From: Sutcliffiella horikoshii DSM 8719
GTDB lineage: Bacteria > Bacillota > Bacilli > Bacillales > Bacillaceae_I
Direction: 5' to 3'
Length of the DNA: 64,000 bases
NCBI GenBank assembly: GCA_001648575.1
Contig: LQXN01000061.1
Span: 1 to 64,000 of the forward strand
The notes beneath the pieces were generated by a model that worked only from the letters and a program-made list of their open reading frames with translations, was not told the DNA's origin and searched no databases. Within the stretch, counting starts at the first letter, position 1; the number at the start of each line of letters is the position of its first letter. Positions 48,019-55,437 of the stretch are shown piece after piece. Both the position numbers and the translations under genes were made by a program.

Positions 48019-48654
48019 ATGAAAAAATACCTATCACTCCTTTTCATAGGATTATTGGTTGTGGTAATGGCAGCATGTTCAGCAGATGACAAGGAAACGA
48101 CGGAAGCAAATGAAGAAGGTTTTGCAGAAGAAAAGGATGCTGGTGAAGAAGAAGAGAGTTTAATCCCAGTTGGCGAAACAGCTGAAACAGAGGGCGGAAG
48201 TTTTACATACCATGCCAGGAACAGCAGGCTGAAGCCGATTGAAACAGATTCCTTCTCCATCAATGTGGACAAAGTATCCGTCATGAGCGGGAAGCTTGCA
48301 GGTGGATTTAAGGATTACTTAGGACAGGATGAAATTGAATATATTCAATTCGATATCGAAGTGGAGAACAAAACATCTGACGCATTGAATTTCGAAGCGT
48401 ATCAAGCAAGCATTGTAACCAATACAGGTGAAGAAATCGATGCACCAGACTCCCGCTTGACGACCAAGAGTGAAGATACCGGTGAACTTAATGAAAAATT
48501 CACTGGCGGGGAGAAGAAACAAGGGGCTATCTTTTTCTTATTAGAAGAGACGAAAGCGGAAGATGTGGAATGGGTGCAAATCAATATGAAAGCACCTGTA
48601 GATGAGAACGACGAGAAGGTCGGGGAAGATATCAATATCAAGGTTAAGCTATAA
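48019..48654 (+). CDS. Lipoprotein with DUF4352-like domain
   Basis: A 211-residue secreted lipoprotein. The type II signal peptide has lipobox VMAAC (Cys about residue 20) after a hydrophobic core. A Glu/Asp-rich linker (about 22-55) follows, then a beta-sandwich-like domain (about 60-211) whose pattern (FSINVDKVSV..., YIQFDIEVENKTSDALNF, GEKKQGAIFFLLEE) resembles DUF4352/immunoprotective-type extracellular domains. Function unknown. GAGGGGG precedes the ATG. It is monocistronic with a terminator. Confidence 0.8.
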   Translation: MKKYLSLLFIGLLVVVMAACSADDKETTEANEEGFAEEKDAGEEEESLIPVGETAETEGGSFTYHARNSRLKPIETDSFSINVDKVSVMSGKLAGGFKDYLGQDEIEYIQFDIEVENKTSDALNFEAYQASIVTNTGEEIDAPDSRLTTKSEDTGELNEKFTGGEKKQGAIFFLLEETKAEDVEWVQINMKAPVDENDEKVGEDINIKVKL

Positions 48655-48665
48655 TTTCTAAGTTT

Positions 48666-48700
48666 GAAAAAAGGACAGGGGTGACTCTCTGTCTTTTTTT
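48666..48700 (+). terminator. terminator of the lipoprotein gene
   Basis: AAAAAAGGACAG, loop GGGTGACTCT, CTGTCTTTTTTT. Confidence 0.8.
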
Positions 48701-48747
48701 GCCGAATAGGCAGGATAGATGTTCACTCTAAGAAGGAGGTTTTTATT

Positions 48748-49743
48748 GTGATTAAAACTGCACTGCTAAGCAAATGGCATGTTCATGCACAAGAATATGC
48801 AGAAGAAGCGATCCAGAACGAACATATTACTCTCACACACGTGTGGGATGAGCAAAAGGAGAGAGGGAAAGCCTGGGCAGAGGAGCTCGGTCTCACCTTT
48901 GAAGAAGAGATTGACAATATATTTAGCAACCCTGAAATCGATGCGGTAATTGTCGCTTCTCCGACAAGCATGCATAAAGAGATCATCAATAAAGCTGCCC
49001 GGAACGGCAAGCATATCTTCACAGAAAAGGTGCTTGCAGAAACTGAAGCAGATGCCGCAGCCATTCTCCAAGAGGTAGAGAAGCATGGGGTTAAACTGAT
49101 GATATCTTTGCCTCGTTTATCAGCTGACTATTACCTATACGCGCAACAAGTTGTCGACAAAGGATTATTGGGAAGGCTTACTACCATTCGATGCCGTCTT
49201 TCACATAATGGATCTGTTCCGACAAAACAGCACCCTGATGGTTGGCTGCCAAAGCACTTTTATGATAAAGAACTATGTGGAGGCGGTGCATTCATTGATC
49301 TTGGAGCACATCCCATCTACCTTACAAACCGTCTTGGCGGAAAAGCAAAATCTGTAACTGCACGCTTCAACCAGACATATGGGCATGAGGTAGATGATAA
49401 CGCAGTTGTAATTGTCGAGTATCAATCAGGTGCGCTTGGCATCTTGGAAACCGGATTTGTCTCTACCGGTAGCCCATTTCAATTAGAAGTATATGGGACG
49501 GAGGGAACTTTGATGATAGAAGATGGTGCCATTCGAATCAAAAGTATAAACCTTGAAAATGGCTGGCATTCCCCATCTGCAGCCGAACTCCCTACGAATG
49601 CACCATCTGCAATGTCGCAATGGGTCTTAGAAATCAAAACAGGCGAAAAAGCGGATATAACACACCACGACGCATACCTGCTCACCTTGATTAATGATGT
49701 TGCCCGTCGTTCCAATGAAGAGGGACGGAGGATCGAGATATAA
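48748..49743 (+). CDS. Gfo/Idh/MocA-family oxidoreductase
   Basis: A 331-residue NAD(P)-dependent dehydrogenase. The N-terminal Rossmann fold includes VIVASPTSMHKEIINKAARN (about 69-88), and the family's EKP-type catalytic Lys motif reads TEKVLAET (about 92-99, EKV in place of EKP). The C-terminal alpha/beta domain has GGGAFIDLGAHPIYL (about 187-201), with Asp/His that face the substrate in relatives. The substrate, probably a sugar or inositol derivative, cannot be told. The start is GTG behind AAGGAGG. Confidence 0.85.
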   Translation: MIKTALLSKWHVHAQEYAEEAIQNEHITLTHVWDEQKERGKAWAEELGLTFEEEIDNIFSNPEIDAVIVASPTSMHKEIINKAARNGKHIFTEKVLAETEADAAAILQEVEKHGVKLMISLPRLSADYYLYAQQVVDKGLLGRLTTIRCRLSHNGSVPTKQHPDGWLPKHFYDKELCGGGAFIDLGAHPIYLTNRLGGKAKSVTARFNQTYGHEVDDNAVVIVEYQSGALGILETGFVSTGSPFQLEVYGTEGTLMIEDGAIRIKSINLENGWHSPSAAELPTNAPSAMSQWVLEIKTGEKADITHHDAYLLTLINDVARRSNEEGRRIEI

Positions 49744-49773
49744 ATATACATAAAATTGAAAGGTTGGACACAA

Positions 49774-50226
49774 TTGAAACATGTAGAAATTAAAGTCATC
49801 CCATTCGAAGCCAAATATGCCGAACAAACAGTCATTATGTGGCGTGATAGTAAATACGAGGCTATCGGTCAAAGAGAATTGCATAGCTTTGAAAGCCATG
49901 TCAATTTTCTCAATCATATCCTATCCAAGGACTTTACCGTTGAACTGGCGACTGTTGGTGAAAAAGTGGTCGGGATGATTGCGTATAATAGGTCACAAAT
50001 AGATCAGTTATATATTCATAACGGATATCAAAATGCTGGTATAGGTAGAAAGTTACTTGAGAGAGCTAAAGTTCAATCAAATGGAGCTTTGACGTTATTC
50101 ACTTTTGAGGTGAATGAAAATGCCCAACGATTTTATGAGAAGCATGGTTTCGTCATTATTGGCAGAGGAAGTGATAATGAAGAAAATCTTCCGGATATTC
50201 AATATGAATGGAAGGAAATTGATTGA
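49774..50226 (+). CDS. GNAT-family N-acetyltransferase
   Basis: A 150-residue acetyltransferase. The acetyl-CoA-binding loop motif A is YIHNGYQNAGIGRKLLERA (Q-x-x-G-x-G/A, about residues 84-102), followed by TLFTFEVNENAQRFYEKHGFV (motif B, about 110-130). The substrate is unknown. I favour the TTG at 49774, since AAAGG lies at usable distance; a TTG six codons earlier has no site. It starts 30 bases after the oxidoreductase and may be co-transcribed with it. Confidence 0.82.
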   Translation: MKHVEIKVIPFEAKYAEQTVIMWRDSKYEAIGQRELHSFESHVNFLNHILSKDFTVELATVGEKVVGMIAYNRSQIDQLYIHNGYQNAGIGRKLLERAKVQSNGALTLFTFEVNENAQRFYEKHGFVIIGRGSDNEENLPDIQYEWKEID

Positions 50227-50237
50227 TTTTTTTGGAC

Positions 50238-50268
50238 GAAAAACGGCCAGATTAATTTCTGGCCGCTT
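50238..50268 (-). terminator. outer copy of SET-gene terminator hairpin
   Basis: A 31-bp sequence with stem CGGCCAG / CTGGCCG; on the minus strand it is followed by TTTTTC. It is identical to 50676-50706. This copy is separated from the SET-domain gene by the R2/R1 repeat insertion. Confidence 0.85.
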
Positions 50269-50675
50269 AGACTGTTGACAAACTAGAATTAGTTCAGTTA
50301 TCAGTTGGAACACGGTTGATCTCCGTTGCAGGAGCCTCGCTTTCCAGCGGGCGGTCCGTAAGCCTCCTCACTCCGCCTGAGGCCACCGAAAAAGTACAAT
50401 ATTTTAGTTATCTGTTTCATACCGCTGTTGATTTCCGCAACCGGCTTCGCTTTCCGCGGGGCGACCTTGAGCCTCCTCACTTCGTTGCGGGGTCTCAAGA
50501 TTGTCGCTATCCTCCCGCAGGAGTCTACGCCTATTGCTCCAATCAACAGCTAGGATTCTAAAAAGATTATTAATTGAATTTTCAGTGGCCATGTATACGG
50601 CATGGGGGCTTGCATGTCTCTTTTGCCCTCTTAAGGCTACATACTTTCACTGAGAAGATGAAATAGTATACAAAT
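50269..50675. repeat. R2 palindromic repeat element interrupted by R1
   Basis: Left R2 part 50269-50380 (TGTTGACAAACT end, GGTTGATC arm, TTTCCAGCGGGCGGTCCGTA core) and right part 50591-50675 (diverged: TTGCATGTCTCTTTTGCCC, ends near TAGTATACAA). With the R1 insert removed, R2 would be about 197 bp, close to the intact 210-bp copy at 51241-51450. It is flanked by identical 31-bp terminator hairpins. Confidence 0.75.
50381..50590. repeat. R1 palindromic repeat element, copy 2, nested in R2
   Basis: A 210-bp element with ends GGCCACCGAAAAAGTACA and TTTTCAGTGGCC, inner arms CGCTGTTGATT / AATCAACAGC and the core CGGGGCGACCTTGAGCC. It is homologous along its length to the copy at 652-868 and inserted in the middle of an R2 element. 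Confidence 0.85.
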
Positions 50676-50706
50676 GAAAAACGGCCAGATTAATTTCTGG
50701 CCGCTT
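50676..50706 (-). terminator. gene-proximal copy of SET-gene terminator hairpin
   Basis: 31 bp identical to 50238-50268, 10 bases after the stop of the SET-domain gene on the minus strand, followed by TTTTTC. Confidence 0.88.
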
Positions 50707-50716
50707 TCGTTTTAGG

Positions 50717-51112
50717 TTATTTTTTTTCTTCTTCCTCTTCCATATTGAACCAAAGGGGGTCCATTTCATCGACATCGCCGTTATAGTTGATGAGGATTTC
50801 TTCACCTGCTTTGATGTCCTTATAGGCAAAAAAGTCAAAGACATGCTCATCAAAGTTGATTTCATATCTGGCATTGGGTTCATAGGAATGGTTGAAAAGC
50901 ATGCCATAGCCGAGCAAGATTGCCGTATGATTGATGCCGTATTCGAACGCATAGTCCGCTAATAATGTTTTTTCGATGTGTTCGTGCTGTTCATTCGGAT
51001 AGGATATTACTGGTGCGGAATGAAATTGTGCTCCAGCTTTTATATCCTCAGTTGCAAATACGCCTCTATTGAATTCTCCGTCACTGACTGGAGAGCTTTT
51101 TACTTCGATCAT
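50717..51112 (-). CDS. SET-domain protein
   Basis: A 131-residue stand-alone SET fold. The N-terminal strand region is GVFATEDIKAGAQFHSAPVI; the signature block GYGMLFNHSYEPNARYEI (about 76-93) includes the NHS and PN residues that form the SAM pseudoknot; and AYKDIKAGEEILINYNG (about 103-119) has the catalytic-region GEE and Tyr. The tail is a run of Glu/Lys. SET proteins usually methylate lysines, but the target here is unknown and such short bacterial members are uncharacterised to my knowledge. I start at ATG 51112 behind GAAGGTGATG. Confidence 0.8.
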   Translation of the reverse strand: MIEVKSSPVSDGEFNRGVFATEDIKAGAQFHSAPVISYPNEQHEHIEKTLLADYAFEYGINHTAILLGYGMLFNHSYEPNARYEINFDEHVFDFFAYKDIKAGEEILINYNGDVDEMDPLWFNMEEEEEKK

Positions 51113-51207
51113 GGTCATCACCTTCACGTTTCCGAAAAATTTCCTGACCTATTAAGGGTGCCACTTTCTGTAACGGATTGCAACTGGTTAGTTTAAACAA
51201 TTGAAAA

Positions 51208-51240
51208 AAGCACTCTCATTTATGAATGATGAGAGTGCTT
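51208..51240 (-). terminator. outer copy of terminator hairpin (with T-run)
   Basis: 33-bp hairpin (AAGCACTCTCATT / ATGAGAGTGCTT); on the minus strand it is followed by TTTTTTC. It is identical to 51451-51483, from which it is separated by one R2 element. Confidence 0.85.
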
Positions 51241-51450
51241 CAGCTTGTAGACAAACTATAAATAAGTTAAGTTATCTGTTGGAACAGTTGATCTTCGTTG
51301 CAGGAGCTACGCTTTCCAGCGGGCGGTCCGTAAGCCTCCTCGGCTTCGCCTACGGGGTCTTACATGTCCCTTCCTCCCGCGGGAGTCTACGCTCCTTCCA
51401 CTGCGATCAACTAGGAAATTTCATTATTTTAACCTTCGTCTACACACTGA
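51241..51450. repeat. R2 palindromic repeat element, intact copy
   Basis: A 210-bp element. The ends TTGTAGACAAACTA (left) and TGTGTAGACGAAGG (right, reverse strand) are inverted. The inner arms AGTTGATC / GATCAACT enclose a GC-rich core (TTTCCAGCGGGCGGTCCGTA, CTACGGGGTCTTACATG, CCTCCCGCGGGAGTCTACG). It is flanked on both sides by the same 33-bp terminator hairpin. It has no coding capacity that I believe. Confidence 0.82.
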
Positions 51451-51483
51451 AAGCACTCTCATTTATGAATGATGAGAGTGCTT
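51451..51483 (-). terminator. gene-proximal copy of terminator hairpin
   Basis: 33 bp identical to 51208-51240, 4 bases downstream of the stop of the 51487-51834 gene on the minus strand, but followed only by TTCAG, so its T-run has been lost to the element. Confidence 0.85.
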
Positions 51484-51486
51484 CTG

Positions 51487-51834
51487 TTATATTCCGATAA
51501 AGAAGTATTGCTTTTTAGAGCGGTCAAATTGCGTAACTTGTTTTGTATAGTCAGTCCAGAATGCCTTTTGCATCCTATGGTCGGTATCACTTTTTATTTT
51601 CTGCTCAATCTCCAGCATAAGATCTCGAGCGGTTTCCACAGGTATGTGGAAATGCTTGGCTGCCTGTACATATGGATGATTCGCCACAAGTAAATCAAAA
51701 TATTGATCAGGGGTTTCAGACTGATCTATATACGCACATTCCACGTCCTGAACAATATTGTAGAAAAGCTGTTGTTCAGGGGGGAGTTTCGCCAGACTGC
51801 ATTTGGTAAGGTATCTATATAAGCCTTCTTTCAT
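51487..51834 (-). CDS. Conserved hypothetical protein
   Basis: A 115-residue mostly helical soluble protein I do not recognise. It is moderately charged; the central part reads like YVQAAKHFHIPVETARDLMLEIE in two segments (about 57-80), which could be a helix-turn-helix-like pair, and the C-terminus ends KKQYFFIGI. There is no signal peptide or membrane segment. The ATG at 51834 has GAGGTG 6 bases upstream. It lies between the R2 element and rpsN, transcribed with neither. Function unassigned. Confidence 0.6.
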   Translation of the reverse strand: MKEGLYRYLTKCSLAKLPPEQQLFYNIVQDVECAYIDQSETPDQYFDLLVANHPYVQAAKHFHIPVETARDLMLEIEQKIKSDTDHRMQKAFWTDYTKQVTQFDRSKKQYFFIGI

Positions 51835-51898
51835 TAAAAACACCTCAATACCTGATTTCTATTATTATATACTTTGAGAAGCGGTGGAAGTTGCTTTT

Positions 51899-52168
51899 TT
51901 ACCAACTTGCTTTCTTTACACCTGGTACCTGGCCTTTGTGCGCAAATTCCCTGAATGCAATACGGGACATTTTGAATTTACGAATATAACCTCTTGGTCT
52001 GCCAGTCACCTCGCAACGGTTTTTCAAGCGTGTGGGAGAAGAGTCCCGAGGCAATTTGCGGAGTCCTTCAATATCCCCTTTCGCTTTTAGTTCCCTGCGA
52101 ATCTCTGCATACTGCTCAACAAGTTGCTGACGCTTTCTTTCTTTTGCTACCTTAGATTTTTTAGCCAT
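51899..52168 (-). CDS. rpsN: Ribosomal protein S14, zinc-independent paralogue
   Basis: An 89-residue S14 of the long, cysteine-poor type (only one Cys, in [15 protein letters not shown] about residues 51-65), in contrast to the 61-residue zinc-ribbon S14 of the main ribosomal operon. It corresponds to B. subtilis YhzA, which replaces zinc-S14 in the small subunit when zinc is scarce. [18 protein letters not shown] at the start and the C-terminal KASW are typical. The AGGAGA site precedes the ATG, and a Zur-type box lies at about the promoter. Confidence 0.93.
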   Translation of the reverse strand: MAKKSKVAKERKRQQLVEQYAEIRRELKAKGDIEGLRKLPRDSSPTRLKNRCEVTGRPRGYIRKFKMSRIAFREFAHKGQVPGVKKASW

Positions 52169-52189
52169 TTATAGTTCTCTCCTTTTTTA

Positions 52190-52213
52190 TGATAATAGTA
52201 ATCGTTACGATTT
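52190..52213 (-). promoter_or_regulatory. Zur box upstream of rpsN
   Basis: Minus strand AAATCGTAACGATTACTATT; the 15-bp core TCGTAACGATTACTA (52196-52210) matches the B. subtilis Zur consensus TCGTAATNATTACGA at all but two of its fixed positions. It implies derepression of this S14 copy under zinc limitation. Confidence 0.7.
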
Positions 52214-52313
52214 ATTAAAACATATTTTGCTTTGGAGTTCAATAAAAAAGTAGGGCAGGCGAAACTTTCTCTTGCTTATCGGGTAGGTAAAGTCAATGAG
52301 TCCATAAAATAAT

Positions 52314-52344
52314 TTGTACTCGGCCTATGTCAGAATGGTATAAT
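52314..52344 (+). promoter_or_regulatory. probable promoter of pssA
   Basis: Extended -10 TGGTATAAT (TATAAT at 52339-52344) with TTGTAC at 52314-52319; the 19-bp spacer is long, so the extended -10 probably matters more. Confidence 0.45.
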
Positions 52345-52418
52345 TAAAAAAGGCTATTTTCATTTAGGGGGACACCCCATTACATATGACTTATCTATTG
52401 ACGGAGTGATGATTATTT

Positions 52419-53132
52419 ATGCAAATGCGGACGCGTCTTATTAAAAGCATCCCCAACATGTTCACACTGGGGAATTTATTTTGCGGTTTCTTATCGATCG
52501 GCTTTGCCGCAAATGGACAATATAGTAATGCTGCGATATTAATACTAATTGGAATGATGCTAGACAGCATGGATGGCCGTCTTGCAAGAATGCTGAATGC
52601 AGATGGGGAGCTTGGGAAAGAACTTGACTCTTTGGCTGATGTTGTCACTTTTGGTGTGGCGCCTTCCTTCCTCATTTATTACACTTACTTTTTTCAGTTC
52701 GGCATTCTTGGTATGGCCATAGCTGGATTGTTCCCGTTATTTGGTGCATATAGATTGGCACGTTTTAATATCAGTACGACCAAATCTTCCGGAAAATATT
52801 TTACCGGAGTCCCGATTACAGCTGCAGGTGGAATCCTGGCACTATTGACTCTTTTCGGAAACTTGATTCCACAGATTGTGACAACGGTCATTTTTACAGC
52901 TTTTTGTTTCCTTATGGTCAGCAAAATAAAGATCCCGAGCTTCAAGGATGTTCCTCTTCCTAAATACGGAACGATCGTCACGCTGTTTTTAGGAGCTTCT
53001 TTATTTATGATCTACAAGGGGACCTATGCCCAGTACCCTTATTTGATTTATATCGCCATTCCATTGTATATCGCTTATCTCGCATATAAATTTGTAAAAG
53101 TGCGTGGCAAAAATAGGCGTGAGACGGACTGA
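52419..53132 (+). CDS. pssA: CDP-diacylglycerol-serine O-phosphatidyltransferase
   Basis: A 237-residue membrane enzyme making phosphatidylserine from CDP-diacylglycerol and serine, the precursor of phosphatidylethanolamine. The CDP-alcohol phosphotransferase motif is complete: LDSMDGRLARMLNADGELGK...LDSLADVV (Asp residues at about 49, 52, 70, 74; written here in parts). Six or more hydrophobic segments follow, and the C-terminus is basic. GGAGTG lies upstream of the ATG. No psd gene follows, unlike B. subtilis, where pssA-ybfM-psd are clustered. Confidence 0.92.
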   Translation: MQMRTRLIKSIPNMFTLGNLFCGFLSIGFAANGQYSNAAILILIGMMLDSMDGRLARMLNADGELGKELDSLADVVTFGVAPSFLIYYTYFFQFGILGMAIAGLFPLFGAYRLARFNISTTKSSGKYFTGVPITAAGGILALLTLFGNLIPQIVTTVIFTAFCFLMVSKIKIPSFKDVPLPKYGTIVTLFLGASLFMIYKGTYAQYPYLIYIAIPLYIAYLAYKFVKVRGKNRRETD

Positions 53133-53141
53133 GAAGGATTT

Positions 53142-53178
53142 AAAGACTTACCTTTTAATAAGGGTAGGTCTTTTTTTT
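53142..53178 (+). terminator. terminator of pssA
   Basis: AAGACTTACC, loop, GGTAGGTCTT and a T-run. Confidence 0.88.
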
Positions 53179-53246
53179 CGGTATATTTAAGGCGGTCATC
53201 ATTTTGTATATAGGAGTATGGGTACTATTTAATTATAGAAATCTTC

Positions 53247-53277
53247 TTGAACTTTACGTTAACGTCAATGGTAAACT
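53247..53277 (+). promoter_or_regulatory. MerR-type promoter with 19-bp spacer and central dyad
   Basis: -35 TTGAAC (53247-53252), a 19-bp spacer and -10 TAAACT (53272-53277). The spacer holds the near-perfect dyad TTTACGTTAACGTCAA. Overlong spacers with a dyad are the hallmark of promoters that MerR proteins activate by DNA untwisting. The motif resembles, from memory, LiuR operators of branched-chain acyl-CoA catabolism. Confidence 0.65.
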
Positions 53278-53314
53278 GTAACTATCTAAGTATTCAGAAA
53301 AGGAATGGCGCAGG

Positions 53315-53701
53315 ATGTATACCATCTCACAACTGGCTAAGGAATTTGATATTTCTACAAGAACTGTCCGCTATTATGAAGAGCTTGGCCTTCTTGAACC
53401 ATCTCGTTCAGAAGGAAATCAGCGTCTCTTTTCCAAAAGGGAGTATGCTCGCTTGAAGTTGATTTCAAGGGGGAAGCGCTATGGGTTTCAGCTTGATGAA
53501 ATAAAAGAGATGGTCACCTTGTTTGATAAAGACCGTACCGGATCAAAGCAACTTGAGAGAACCATTGAATATGGTTCACAAAAAATAGCGGAAGTGGAGA
53601 AGCGGATCTTGGAATTAACAGAGCTGAAAGAGGAAATGGAGGAGCTTCTCATAGATTTCCAAAAAAGACTTGGAGGGGAAAAGCATGGCAGTGATACGTA
53701 A
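53315..53701 (+). CDS. MerR-family transcriptional regulator (LiuR-like)
   Basis: A 128-residue regulator. The MerR winged helix is YTISQLAKEFDISTRTVRYY (residues 2-21) with the wing EGNQRLFSKREYARLKLI (about 33-50), followed by a long coiled-coil dimerisation helix (about 75-120). There is no cysteine-based metal site, so it is not a metal sensor; the neighbour suggests an acyl-CoA-type effector. It overlaps the acyl-CoA dehydrogenase gene by 17 bases, so the two are co-translated, and the upstream 19-bp-spacer promoter should be its own target. Confidence 0.88.
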   Translation: MYTISQLAKEFDISTRTVRYYEELGLLEPSRSEGNQRLFSKREYARLKLISRGKRYGFQLDEIKEMVTLFDKDRTGSKQLERTIEYGSQKIAEVEKRILELTELKEEMEELLIDFQKRLGGEKHGSDT

Positions 53702-55391
53702 TTTCTTCAACGAGGATAAGCATTTGCAACAGGTTCTTAAAAAGCATTTGGAGCCGGATTTTTACGAGTGGGCAGAGAGGGAGCTCACGGAGTTTGGTGA
53801 GAGGTGTGCAAATGAAATCGATGAGCGAGCCGTGCACACTGATCGGGAAGGCCAGCCGAAGCTCATAAAATTCAATAAGATGGGAGAGGACATCTCAGAG
53901 GTTTGGGTGAACGAGGGCTACAAAAAGACCGTAGAGGAGACTTATAATCGGGGAATTGTTGGCTATGTTCATAAGGAAATTCCAGATCTCGGGCGAAAAG
54001 GAAACTACCTTTATTCCTATGCGCAGGGCTATCTGCTTTCCCAATCAGAACCAGGTTTTTACTGTCCTGTGACGTTAACCATGGCAACCGCTTATTTGCT
54101 AGAACATTATGCTGACCAGCATGTTAAGGAAAGATTCCTTCCGCATGTCATTTCAACGGGTGAAATAGAGCTCTTCGAGGGAGCGACATTCCTGACAGAG
54201 CGACAGGGCGGTTCTGATGTTGGTGCTAATGAGACGAAGGCGATACCTAATTCGGACGGCCGCACTTATCTTTTGACAGGGGAGAAGTATTTTGCCTCCA
54301 ATGCTGGCCAGTGCGGGGTTGCAATGGTGCTTGCGAGGATGGAAGGGGCGTCCAAGGGGACGAAGGGTCTCAGTTTGTTTGCCGTCCCTTGGAAGAAAGA
54401 AGATGGTAGCGGTAAGTTGAATGGCATAGAAATTAGGCGCTTGAAGGATAAACTTGGCGTCCGGGCAGTGCCTTCGGCGGAAGTGTTGTTTGATGATGCC
54501 GAGGGCTACCTTGTAGGGGAGCCGTCCAAAGGGATCTATTATATGATGGAAGCGTTGAATCTGTCCCGGGTCTGCAATGCGATTGCGTCGATCGGGATTA
54601 TGCAAAGGGCTTATTCTGAAGCACGGAATTATGCGATCAGCCGTGTGACATTCGGCGATCAGTTGATTAATTTTCCGATGAATCGTGAATCCTTGGTTGA
54701 TATGGCTGTAAAGCAAGAAGTGGAAACGAGTGCATGTTTTGAGCTTGTGTCATTGTTTGACCGGGTGATGCGGAAAGCGGAAGAGATTTCAGAAGAAGAA
54801 GTTGTCTTGAACCGATTGTTGATTGCCCTTTTGAAAAAAGAAACCGCAGAGCAATCCGTGCACTTTTCTCATGAAGCAATCGAAATCCATGGAGGAAATG
54901 GATTTATTGAGGATTTTGTGACGCCGAGGCTACTGCGCGATGCCCAGGTGTTGACTGTTTGGGAAGGAACAGCAAATATCCTTGGGATGGAAGTGCTGAG
55001 GTTGATGGGTCGGTTCAAGGTACAGCGTATTTTCATAGATTCTATGAGGAATAGGTTGTCCGCTATGGCATCATTGGACATATCCTTTAAAGAACCGGTT
55101 GAAAAGGCTTTGGTGAGTCTGCAGGAGCTTTGTGATTTTACAAGCAGCTGTTGCGCTGACCTTCAGACTGTTTACTCCAAAAAGATTGCCAGTTTGATGG
55201 TGAAGATTTTTGAAAGCGTAGTAGCTTTGGAGGGTGCTTATACTGGGGATGCCCGTGAAAAAGCGAAGGCGGAGTTGTTTCTGCAAGTGACATGGATGGA
55301 ATCTGATCTTTGGTTTGATAAGGAAAATAAGAAACTGAAATACTTCGATTTGATTGTGAACTGGGAAGTGAGCACGGTTGGAGTGGAGTGA
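53685..55391 (+). CDS. Acyl-CoA dehydrogenase family protein (AidB-like)
   Basis: A 568-residue flavoprotein, longer than ordinary acyl-CoA dehydrogenases (about 380). FAD/substrate segments are TERQGGSDVGANET (about 167-180), YLLTGEKYFASNAGQC (about 191-206), RLKDKLGVRAVPSAEV (about 253-268), ISRVTFGDQLI (about 315) and EIHGGNGFIEDF plus VWEGTANILGM (about 397-435, which carries the catalytic Glu-like region). The C-terminal helical extension (about 445-568) is that of the AidB/isovaleryl-CoA-like group. I start at MAVIRN (53685) behind GGAGGGG. It is probably MerR-regulated. Confidence 0.88.
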   Translation: MAVIRNFFNEDKHLQQVLKKHLEPDFYEWAERELTEFGERCANEIDERAVHTDREGQPKLIKFNKMGEDISEVWVNEGYKKTVEETYNRGIVGYVHKEIPDLGRKGNYLYSYAQGYLLSQSEPGFYCPVTLTMATAYLLEHYADQHVKERFLPHVISTGEIELFEGATFLTERQGGSDVGANETKAIPNSDGRTYLLTGEKYFASNAGQCGVAMVLARMEGASKGTKGLSLFAVPWKKEDGSGKLNGIEIRRLKDKLGVRAVPSAEVLFDDAEGYLVGEPSKGIYYMMEALNLSRVCNAIASIGIMQRAYSEARNYAISRVTFGDQLINFPMNRESLVDMAVKQEVETSACFELVSLFDRVMRKAEEISEEEVVLNRLLIALLKKETAEQSVHFSHEAIEIHGGNGFIEDFVTPRLLRDAQVLTVWEGTANILGMEVLRLMGRFKVQRIFIDSMRNRLSAMASLDISFKEPVEKALVSLQELCDFTSSCCADLQTVYSKKIASLMVKIFESVVALEGAYTGDAREKAKAELFLQVTWMESDLWFDKENKKLKYFDLIVNWEVSTVGVE

Positions 55392-55395
55392 TGAT

Positions 55396-55428
55396 AAAAC
55401 AGGCAGCCACTAAAAGGCTGCCTGTTCA
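55396..55428. terminator. bidirectional terminator between acyl-CoA dehydrogenase and cstA
   Basis: AACAGGCAGCC, loop ACTAAAA, GGCTGCCTGTT, between two convergent genes; both sides are AT-rich but T-runs are short. Confidence 0.75.
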
Positions 55429-55437
55429 TTTCCAGCT

